From contig CAYTRS010000011.1 of NCBI GenBank assembly GCA_964440305.1, positions 1 through 18,293 on the forward strand: a stretch of 18,293 nt of DNA, read 5' to 3'. Made by a program: the position numbers and the translations under genes. Position 1 is the first letter of the stretch. Each line of letters opens with the position of its first letter. This document shows, one piece after another, positions 13,202 through 18,293 of the stretch. The notes beneath the pieces are model-generated. The model was not told where the DNA came from and made no database searches. It saw only the letters and a program-made list of their open reading frames with translations. Source of the DNA: CAYTRS01 sp964440305 (GTDB taxonomy: Bacteria; Patescibacteriota; Minisyncoccia; Moranbacterales; JAKLHP01).

Positions 13202-14158
13202 TTATTTATTATTTATCGGCAATGAGAAAGAAAAAATTGATCCGATGCCTTCAATGGACTTGAACCAAATTTTTCCTCCCGACTGTTCAATAATGTTCTT
13301 GGTGATATAAAGTCCCAGTCCGGTGCCATGAGTCTGGTATCTGACAACGTTCTTGCTGCGGAAAAACTTTTCAAAAATATTTCCCTGCTGATTTTCAGGA
13401 ATGCCAACTCCGTTGTCTTTGACCGATACGATAACATCATTCTTGCCTTTTTCCACTTTTATTTCGACATATCCGCCTTTTTCAATATACTTGATCGCAT
13501 TGGAAATAAGATTATCCAGAGCCACTTTAATTCTTCTTTTGTCCAGATTGAGAATAGGCAAACTTTCCGGCTTTACCAGCTTTATTTCAACACTCATCGA
13601 TTTGGCCAAAATCTTGTTGTCTTCAACCACTTCTCCGACAACTTTCAAAAAATCAATCGGATCACGGCTTAGAAACAGCCTTCCCTGCTCAATTCGCGCA
13701 ACATCCAAAAGATCGCTAACCAGCCTTTTCATTTTAAAATTGGAATGGGTAATATCTTCAATCAGCTCTTTTTGTTTGGCATCCAATCCTTTTCTGTGCT
13801 TATTCATCAAAAGCTCTATTTCCCAGCCTATCTCCGAGAGAGGGGTTTGAAGCTGATGGGAAGCAATGGAAACGAATTCCGACTTCATTTTGTTGATTTT
13901 TGCCACTTCTTCAACCGTATTGATAATCGAATTTCCAATGGCCAGAATAATTGAAACCACAATCGCTTCCCCCAACACCAATATTTCCGGAGAGCTGTAT
14001 TTTTGTGCGGCAAAATAGACCGCTGTCATCGCGATTATAATGATGAGTCCCATCAAGACAAAGAGGAAATTGGGCGTTTGCCAAACGCTAACCCCCAGTT
14101 CTTCCGCCTGTTTTTTGAGATTGAGCCCGTCGCAGCAAAATTTTAAGGCCTTTTTCAT
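13202..14158 (-). CDS. Membrane sensor histidine kinase with no extracellular sensor domain
   Basis: A 318-residue kinase from the ATG at 14158. A GTG at 14200 would add 14 residues, but those codons lie beside the repeat and look non-coding. Two membrane helices (about 31-50 and 59-78) are joined by only about eight residues. Next come a HisKA domain with H101 in SIASHQLQTPLSE, an N box DNLISNAIKY (215-224), G1 DNGVGIP (248-254), F box FEKFFRS (262-268) and G2 GTGLGLYI (278-285), all intact. It should autophosphorylate and pass phosphate to the receiver protein encoded next. The tiny loop suggests it senses membrane or pilus-assembly state rather than a soluble ligand. It is the first gene of the pilus transcript. 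Confidence 0.95.
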   Translation of the reverse strand: MKKALKFCCDGLNLKKQAEELGVSVWQTPNFLFVLMGLIIIIAMTAVYFAAQKYSSPEILVLGEAIVVSIILAIGNSIINTVEEVAKINKMKSEFVSIASHQLQTPLSEIGWEIELLMNKHRKGLDAKQKELIEDITHSNFKMKRLVSDLLDVARIEQGRLFLSRDPIDFLKVVGEVVEDNKILAKSMSVEIKLVKPESLPILNLDKRRIKVALDNLISNAIKYIEKGGYVEIKVEKGKNDVIVSVKDNGVGIPENQQGNIFEKFFRSKNVVRYQTHGTGLGLYITKNIIEQSGGKIWFKSIEGIGSIFSFSLPINNK

Positions 14159-14201
14159 TTTTGTTTTTATATAAGCGGCACAAGTAATACAAACTTGCAC
14201 C

Positions 14202-14236
14202 CGCCTGCCTGCCGATGAGGCAGGAATGACGCGAAT
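14202..14236. repeat. Dispersed 35-bp repeat, copy B (hisK leader)
   Basis: It has the same orientation as copy A at 4757-4791 and differs at two positions. CCTGCC and GGCAGG form a 6-bp stem here, where copy A has one G-T pair. On the minus strand the loop region reads TGCC-TCATC-GGCA. It lies just downstream of the predicted hisK transcription start, so it would be near the 5' end of that mRNA. Confidence 0.85.
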
Positions 14237-14250
14237 GATTTGATATTCAT

Positions 14251-14279
14251 ATTATATCATATCTAATCTCAAATTTCAA
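14251..14279 (-). promoter_or_regulatory. Promoter for the hisK-pilus transcript
   Basis: TTGAAA (14279-14274), an exact 17-nt spacer and TATAAT (14256-14251) on the minus strand, with the -10 hexamer fully consensus. Expected start near 14244, giving a leader of about 85 nt that includes repeat copy B. The rest of 14280-14352 holds nothing recognisable. Confidence 0.7.
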
Positions 14280-14352
14280 AACCACATAAGTTAATTCGTC
14301 CGCCCCGAACGCCAAAATTTTTGACTAATTAATTTTTAACTATTAACCCATT

Positions 14353-14382
14353 AAAAAACCCGCCTCTTCGGCGGGGTTTTTT
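14353..14382 (-). terminator. Intrinsic terminator of groEL
   Basis: AAAAAACCCGCC-TCTTC-GGCGGGGTTTTTT lies 2 nt after the groEL stop codon: a GC-rich stem with A and T tracts on the two sides, so it works in either direction. Confidence 0.93.
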
Positions 14383-14384
14383 AG

Positions 14385-16031
14385 TTACATCATTCCTCCC
14401 ATTCCGCCCATTTCCGGACCGTGCATGTGTTCTTCCTTCTTTTCCGGCTTGTCTGTTACCACCGCTTCCGTGGTAAGAAGCATCGCCGCCACAGATACCG
14501 CATTTTCCAGCGCTGTCCGGGTAACCTTAAGAGGATCAATAATTCCTGATTTTATCATGTCTTCCTCGTAATTGTCTTCGCTGGCATTATATCCGTAATT
14601 GATATTTTTACTGTTCGCTACTTCATTGAAAACTACTGCCGGATCCTTTTTGCCCGCGTTGCTGACTATCTGTTTCAACGGTTCGTTCAGGGCTTTTATC
14701 AAGGTTTCATATCCGGCTCTGTTTTCGTGCTCTTCCATTTTCTCGCCCTTGAAAGAAAGAGCTTGAGAGACTTTTGCCAGAGCAGTTCCCCCTCCGGCCA
14801 CTATTCCTTCTTCCACGGCCGCTTTTGTCGCCGCCAAAGCGTCTTCCATTTTGTGCTTCATGTAAGTAAGCTCGGTTTCGGTTGCCGCTCCGACTTTGAT
14901 TACCGCCACTCCTCCGGAAAGCTTTGCCATTCTCTTTTGGAGCTTTTCCCTGTCATAGCTGCTTTCCGTATTTTCAATCTGTGATTTTATCTGCCCGATT
15001 CTGTCGTCAATTTCCTTCTTTTTTCCTTTCCCTCCGACAACAGTCGTGTCGTCTTTGGTGGAAATCACCTTTTGGGCTCTTCCCAGCATATTGAGTTCTA
15101 TCTTTTTAAGATCCATTCCTTTTTCCTCGCTTATTACCTGTGCTCCGGTCAAAACAGCAATATCATCCAGCATTGCTTTGCGGCTGTCTCCGTATTCCGG
15201 CCCTTTGATTGCCAAAACATTCAACACTCCGCGAAGCTTGTTCACAACCAGCGTTGCCAGCGCTTCTCCTTCAACTTCCTCGGCAATGATCACCATTTCT
15301 TTTTTTCCTTGCCCTGTGATTTTTTCCAAAACCGGCAAGATGTCGGAAATGGCGGATATTTTTTTGTCGGTTATTAGAATGTAGGGATCTTTGAGCTCCG
15401 CTTTTTGGGATTGGATATCAGTAATCATATACGGAGAAATATATCCCTTGTCAAAATTCATCCCTTCGGTAATTTCTTGGGATAACCCGAAAGTCTGCGA
15501 TTCTTCCACGGTAATAACTCCGTCTTTTCCGACTTTTTCCATAACGGATGCGATCATTTCTCCCATCTCTTTGGATTCCGCCGAAATCGTTGCGACTTGG
15601 GAGATTTCTTCCTTGGAATTTATTTTTTTGGAGCTTTTTTTGAGAATTTCAATCGCCTCGTCTTTGGCTTTTTCCATTCCGTGCCTGATTCCAATCGGGC
15701 TTATTCCGGTTTCCACAAACTTGAGGCCTTCGCGCACCAAGGCTTGGGCAATGACAGTTGAAGTAGTGGTTCCGTCTCCGGCCGCTTCATTGGTTTTCTC
15801 CGCCACTTCCTTGATGAGTTCCGCCCCGATATTCTCAAATTTATCTTCCAGATCAATTTCTTTGGCAATTGTCACTCCGTCATTGGTGATAGTAGGAGTT
15901 CCAAAGCCCTTGTCTAAAATGACGTTTCTGCCCTTGGGTCCGAGAGTAACTTTAACCGTATCGGCAACTTTGTCAAAGCCGATTTTGACTTTTTTCCGCG
16001 CTTCCGCGCTGTATTCTATTTGCTTTGCCAT
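14385..16031 (-). CDS. groL: Chaperonin GroEL (Hsp60)
   Basis: A 548-residue group I chaperonin. The start MAKQIEYSAEARKKV at ATG 16031 is the universal one; the in-frame ATG at 16070 would add 13 atypical residues. Visible landmarks are VKVTLGPKGRNV (26-37), the ATP-site DGTTT (86-90), the family signature AAVEEGIVAGGGTAL and a GGM-type tail ending MGGMGGMM. It forms the 14-mer folding chamber with GroES in the cytoplasm. No groES gene is adjacent: upstream is a four-helix-bundle gene and the gene stands alone. A consensus promoter and a CIRCE-type operator precede it, so HrcA-mediated heat-shock control is likely. Confidence 0.98.
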   Translation of the reverse strand: MAKQIEYSAEARKKVKIGFDKVADTVKVTLGPKGRNVILDKGFGTPTITNDGVTIAKEIDLEDKFENIGAELIKEVAEKTNEAAGDGTTTSTVIAQALVREGLKFVETGISPIGIRHGMEKAKDEAIEILKKSSKKINSKEEISQVATISAESKEMGEMIASVMEKVGKDGVITVEESQTFGLSQEITEGMNFDKGYISPYMITDIQSQKAELKDPYILITDKKISAISDILPVLEKITGQGKKEMVIIAEEVEGEALATLVVNKLRGVLNVLAIKGPEYGDSRKAMLDDIAVLTGAQVISEEKGMDLKKIELNMLGRAQKVISTKDDTTVVGGKGKKKEIDDRIGQIKSQIENTESSYDREKLQKRMAKLSGGVAVIKVGAATETELTYMKHKMEDALAATKAAVEEGIVAGGGTALAKVSQALSFKGEKMEEHENRAGYETLIKALNEPLKQIVSNAGKKDPAVVFNEVANSKNINYGYNASEDNYEEDMIKSGIIDPLKVTRTALENAVSVAAMLLTTEAVVTDKPEKKEEHMHGPEMGGMGGMM

Positions 16032-16070
16032 TTTTGTCTGCGAGGTACGAGTAGCTACAAAAATGAGCAT

Positions 16071-16201
16071 CCCGCACCAATTCGTTATTAAATTATTAGA
16101 TTCAGAGAAAAGCTAAGCCGCAGCTTGCTTCGCCGACGAGGCGAGGCGATTCCGAGGTAGAAACTTTAAGGGCATCTATCTTTATCGGAATTGGTTGCGG
16201 G
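16071..16201. repeat. Long-range inverted repeat in the groEL leader
   Basis: CCCGCACCAATTC (16071-16083) and GAATTGGTTGCGGG (16188-16201) are reverse complements apart from one bulged base, enclosing 104 nt. Inside lie further hairpins: AAGCT/AGCTT (near 16109-16125) and TCGCC-GACGA-GGCGA (near 16130-16144). Its minus-strand core CGCCTCGTCGGCGA matches the tRNA-spacer element at 13 of 14 bases. The whole block is in the 5' leader of the groEL mRNA. Confidence 0.75.
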
Positions 16202-16215
16202 ACAGCCATAAATAT

Positions 16216-16242
16216 TTAGCAGTCGCAACACTTGACTGCTAA
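16216..16242 (-). promoter_or_regulatory. Variant CIRCE operator (HrcA site) upstream of groEL
   Basis: TTAGCAGTC-N9-GACTGCTAA is a perfect 9-9-9 inverted repeat. The known CIRCE consensus is TTAGCACTC-N9-GAGTGCTAA, so the only change is one base per arm, made symmetrically so that dyad symmetry is kept. It begins 3 nt downstream of the -10 hexamer, overlapping the expected start point, the classical CIRCE placement for repression by HrcA. Confidence 0.9.
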
Positions 16243-16245
16243 TAA

Positions 16246-16275
16246 ATTATATAAAAAATTTCACTCTTATGTCAA
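16246..16275 (-). promoter_or_regulatory. groL: groEL promoter
   Basis: TTGACA (16275-16270), an 18-nt spacer and TATAAT (16251-16246): both hexamers match the sigma70 consensus fully. With the CIRCE element next to it this is the clearest promoter in the window. It predicts a leader of about 205-210 nt before the groEL ATG. Confidence 0.88.
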
Positions 16276-16299
16276 GAGAGATGTAAAATTTTAAAGGCT

Positions 16300-16392
16300 A
16301 AGTTTTAAATTTTAAATTAATTTCTAAATTACTAAATGTTTTAAAAAAATTTATAAATTTGAATTTCATTTAAAATTTATAATTTAAAACTT
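16300..16392. repeat. AT-rich interrupted palindrome between groEL promoter and four-helix-bundle gene 1
   Basis: AAGTTTTAAATT (16300-16311) is the exact reverse complement of AATTTAAAACTT (16381-16392), with degenerate AAATTT units between. The gene-free stretch 16032-16396 therefore consists of the groEL leader with its inverted repeat, the CIRCE site, the promoter and this palindrome. Confidence 0.75.
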
Positions 16393-16403
16393 AAAATTAC
16401 CGA
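16391..16403. repeat. 13-bp direct repeat flanking four-helix-bundle gene 1, left copy
   Basis: TTAAAATTACCGA, identical to 16805-16817. It overlaps the stop codon of the gene (16397-16399). The pair encloses about 400 bp holding the whole coding region. Confidence 0.7.
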
Positions 16404-16771
16404 TTATTTTTGTCTCCTTTTTCAATTGTTAGAATTATTTTTGAAAATATCAAGGTAAGTTCTTGAGCCTCTTTCCAAAGCTCACGACATTTTTCTTTCT
16501 GATCTAAATTAGCTCTTCCGATAACTTCCAGCCAATATTTGGTTTCACGACATTCTTTCTTGCAGATAAAAATTTTATTTTTGAAATCCTTCTTAGAACT
16601 AGCGCCATTAGCCTCGTAATAATTCGCTCCGATACTAGTAGATGATCTTACAAGCTGGCTGATTAGAGGATTATTTATTGAATCTCTTTTAATAGTTTTA
16701 AGAAAATCTATTATCTCTCCGCTAAATTTAATTGTCCTTGACTCAAGATTATACTCCTTTGATTTGTCCAT
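16397..16771 (-). CDS. Four-helix-bundle protein, 23S rRNA intervening-sequence protein family (copy 1)
   Basis: A 124-residue all-helical protein of the S23/IVP family (TIGR02436-like), named for genes inside 23S rRNA intervening sequences but common as free-standing copies in Patescibacteria. Helix 1 is around TIKFSGEIIDFLKTIK. The most conserved block is GANYYEANGASSKKDF followed by KNKIFICKKECRETKYWLE, and the last helix is LWKEAQELTLIFSKI. No catalytic residues are known and its role is unknown; related bundles (bAvd) bind nucleic acid or partner proteins in diversity-generating retroelements, but no reverse transcriptase is here. It is clearly paralogous to the gene at 17918-18262 and is flanked by 13-bp direct repeats. 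Confidence 0.9.
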   Translation of the reverse strand: MDKSKEYNLESRTIKFSGEIIDFLKTIKRDSINNPLISQLVRSSTSIGANYYEANGASSKKDFKNKIFICKKECRETKYWLEVIGRANLDQKEKCRELWKEAQELTLIFSKIILTIEKGDKNNR

Positions 16772-16804
16772 TTTATAATTTAAAATTGATTTAAAATTGA
16801 AAAT

Positions 16805-16817
16805 TTAAAATTACCGA
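16805..16817. repeat. 13-bp direct repeat flanking four-helix-bundle gene 1, right copy
   Basis: TTAAAATTACCGA, identical to 16391-16403, in the 49-bp spacer between the ychF stop codon and the four-helix-bundle start. The remainder of the spacer (16772-16804) is AATTTAAAATTG-type low-complexity sequence. Confidence 0.7.
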
Positions 16818-16820
16818 CTG

Positions 16821-17864
16821 CTAAATTTTAAATTCCATAACATCTCCATCCTTGACGACATATTCCCTTCCTTCCGTTCGGAGCCATCCCAGCTCGCGGG
16901 CTTTGGACCAGGATTTTGTCTCCAGAAGTTTTTCCCAAAAAATCACTTCGGCACGGATGAATTTTTCCTGAAAATCGGTGTGGATCGCGGATCCGGCTTG
17001 CGGAGCAGTAGAATCCTTTTTGATTGTCCAAGCCCGGGACTCGTCTTCTCCGGTGGTAAGAAAAGTGATTAGTCCCAAAAGTTCATAGGCTTTCACGATA
17101 AGCTGTCCCAAATTTGATTCCATTTCCATTTCTTTCGCTTCTTCCGCGGTCATTTCGGACAATTCTTCTTCTATTTTAACATCCAAGGCGACATACGGAA
17201 AAGTTTTTAGCTCTTCCGGAATATTACCGCCTGATTTTACATTATATATGTATAGCGCCGGCTTCATGGTAAGAAGGGACAACTCTTTTATTATTTCTTT
17301 TACATCTTCATTTTTCATATCTATTTCCGTATCGCGCGCCAGCTTTCCTTCCTCCAAATTTTTTTTAAGTTCAAGAATTGCTTCCATTTTCTTACCAGAG
17401 CCTTTTACATTTCCCTTAACCTCCTTTTCAATTCTCAACTCTCCCTTTTTAATGGTTTCCAAGTCAGCCAAAATAAGTTCCGTGTTTATGATTTCAATGT
17501 CTTCCAAGGGATTCACGCGGTTATGGACATGGGTTATCTTTTCATCATAAAAAACGCGGACAACTTGAACAATCGCGTCCACTTCCCGAATGTGCGCCAA
17601 GAATTTATTTCCCAATCCTTCTCCTTCACTGGCGCCTTTTACCAATCCGGCAATGTCCACAAATTCAACAACCGCCGGAACAATTTTCCGGCTTTTTGAC
17701 ATATCGGCAAGTTTTTGCAGTCTTTCGTCCGGAACTTCCACAATTCCGACATTCGGCTCAATCGTGCAGAAAGGATAATTGCTGATATCAACTTGTTTTT
17801 TTGTCAAAGCCTTGAACAATGTGCTTTTGCCCACATTGGGCAAACCGACAATTCCGATTTTCAT
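16821..17864 (-). CDS. ychF: YchF/OLA1-family GTP/ATP-binding protein
   Basis: A 347-residue Obg-related P-loop protein. I choose the ATG at 17864 (MKIGIVGLPNVGKST), since the TTG at 17873 lies in repeat sequence. G1 is GLPNVGKST (7-15), the switch region includes SNYPFCTIEPNVGIVEVPD, and G3 is DIAGLVKGASEGEGLGNKFL. The G4-equivalent YIYNVKSG departs from NKxD, as is normal in YchF and linked to its preference for ATP. A C-terminal TGS domain (about 265-347) includes AWTIKKDSTAPQAGSAIHTD and ends in DGDVMEFKI. YchF binds ribosomes and is implicated in translation and stress responses. Length is close to the usual 360. It stops with TAG and lies between two four-helix-bundle paralogs. Confidence 0.96.
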   Translation of the reverse strand: MKIGIVGLPNVGKSTLFKALTKKQVDISNYPFCTIEPNVGIVEVPDERLQKLADMSKSRKIVPAVVEFVDIAGLVKGASEGEGLGNKFLAHIREVDAIVQVVRVFYDEKITHVHNRVNPLEDIEIINTELILADLETIKKGELRIEKEVKGNVKGSGKKMEAILELKKNLEEGKLARDTEIDMKNEDVKEIIKELSLLTMKPALYIYNVKSGGNIPEELKTFPYVALDVKIEEELSEMTAEEAKEMEMESNLGQLIVKAYELLGLITFLTTGEDESRAWTIKKDSTAPQAGSAIHTDFQEKFIRAEVIFWEKLLETKSWSKARELGWLRTEGREYVVKDGDVMEFKI

Positions 17865-17906
17865 AATTTTCAATTTCTAATTTTCAATTTTTAAACAATT
17901 TTCAAT
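17865..17906. repeat. Degenerate direct repeats upstream of ychF
   Basis: AATTTTCAAT occurs three times (17865-17874, 17879-17888, 17897-17906), separated by short AT-rich stretches. It fills almost the entire gap between ychF and the next gene. The adjacent ychF start may have been shaped by this repeat. Confidence 0.6.
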
Positions 17907-17917
17907 AATTTAATGAA

Positions 17918-18262
17918 TCAATCTTTTAAACTACTGGATATTTTATTGAATATGAGCGTTAATTCATGCGCTTCTTTCCAGATTTTTTTCAATTTTTCTT
18001 TTTCTTCCGGATTAGCTTCCGCTAGAAGTTCGATCCAATATTTTGTTTCTTGTATTTCTTTCCGGCAAATGAATATTTTATTTTTAAAATCCTTTTTGGA
18101 ACTGGCTCCATTTGCTTCGCAGTAATTAGCTCCGACACTTGTTGCTGAGCGAATTAATTGAGAAATTATATTTTCATTAATTTTATGTTTCTTTATTGCT
18201 AAAAGAAAATTTATTATCTCTTTACTGAATTCCTTGGTTCTTTCTTCTAAGTTGTAGTTCAT
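17918..18262 (-). CDS. Four-helix-bundle protein, 23S rRNA intervening-sequence protein family (copy 2)
   Basis: A 114-residue paralog of the gene at 16397-16771, about two-thirds identical by eye over the alignable length. The block GANYCEANGASSKKDFK followed by NKIFICRKEIQETKYW is nearly the same in both, and the helix KIWKEAHELTLIFNKI closes the bundle. The DNA sequences differ far more than the conserved block would suggest, so the duplication is not recent. Function is unknown; a surface-charged small helical bundle fits a nucleic-acid or protein adaptor. It is transcribed in the same direction as ychF, 53 bp upstream of it. Confidence 0.9.
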   Translation of the reverse strand: MNYNLEERTKEFSKEIINFLLAIKKHKINENIISQLIRSATSVGANYCEANGASSKKDFKNKIFICRKEIQETKYWIELLAEANPEEKEKLKKIWKEAHELTLIFNKISSSLKD

Positions 18263-18293
18263 AAAAATGAAAGTTTTTTAAATTTAATCATTG

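Noticed and set aside
16032..16070. N-terminal extension of GroEL from the ATG at 16070
   Set aside because: The MAKQIEYSAEAR start is universal for GroEL and the 13 added residues match nothing in the family.
15391..16116. 241-residue plus-strand open frame opposite groEL
   Set aside because: It is the antisense shadow of a highly conserved gene; its sequence is low in any recognisable motif and it has no promoter or ribosome site.
16397..16771. 23S rRNA intervening sequence
   Set aside because: There is no rRNA sequence on either side; the flanks are ychF and the groEL promoter.
16397..18262. Diversity-generating retroelement (four-helix-bundle genes as Avd)
   Set aside because: No reverse transcriptase, template repeat or variable repeat is present in the window.
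1..18293. Insertion sequence or prophage
   Set aside because: No transposase, integrase, phage gene or long terminal inverted repeat was found on either strand.

Overview
The window looks like a chromosome fragment from a Candidate Phyla Radiation bacterium (Patescibacteria, Parcubacteria-like). The evidence is AT-rich DNA with compact operons almost all on the minus strand, a type IV pilus set without a secretin gene, a group-3-type [NiFe] hydrogenase small subunit beside hypC, and two genes of the small four-helix-bundle (23S rRNA intervening-sequence protein) family. TGA ends at least two genes here (the pilN/pilO and minor-pilin/PilX junctions), so the standard bacterial code 11 fits. The lineage is inferred from gene content and style; there is no rRNA gene to confirm it.

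Layout, left to right. (1) 1-2646, minus strand: a hydrogenase block read in the order hypC, EamA-type transporter, DUF6390-like protein, then the [NiFe]-hydrogenase small subunit, which runs off the left edge. (2) 2647-3200, plus strand: a candidate promoter, tRNA-His(GUG), a spacer with three hairpins, tRNA-Arg(UCG) and a strong terminator. (3) 3203-14158, minus strand: a type IV pilus locus, read in the order membrane histidine kinase, receiver-only response regulator, PilB ATPase, PilC platform protein, a large prepilin, a second minor prepilin, a PilX-like protein, PilM, PilN, PilO and a small one-TM protein. A good sigma70-type promoter precedes the kinase. (4) 14353-16275, minus strand: groEL with its terminator, a long leader, a variant CIRCE operator and a consensus promoter. 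(5) 16397-18262, minus strand: ychF between two paralogous four-helix-bundle genes.

How the parts fit together. PilB and PilC form the inner-membrane assembly motor, PilM/N/O the alignment subcomplex, and the three N-terminally hydrophobic proteins are pseudopilin or minor-pilin candidates. The kinase and receiver pair at the head of the cluster probably adjusts pilus activity. Prepilin peptidase, the major pilin and a retraction ATPase are not in the window. GroEL appears to be under HrcA/CIRCE heat-shock control, with groES and hrcA elsewhere.

The unexplained structure is mostly between genes. Several junctions, including four in a row in the pilus locus, are filled by AT-rich interrupted palindromes of different sequence but the same design. 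One of these overlaps the place where a prepilin start codon should be, leaving no ATG, GTG or TTG. A 35-bp repeat occurs twice, in the hisK and pilN leaders, and its hairpin core recurs between the tRNAs and in the groEL leader. The hydrogenase block pairs a HypC lacking its usual histidine with a second protein whose C-terminus resembles HypC and keeps a Cys/His pair.
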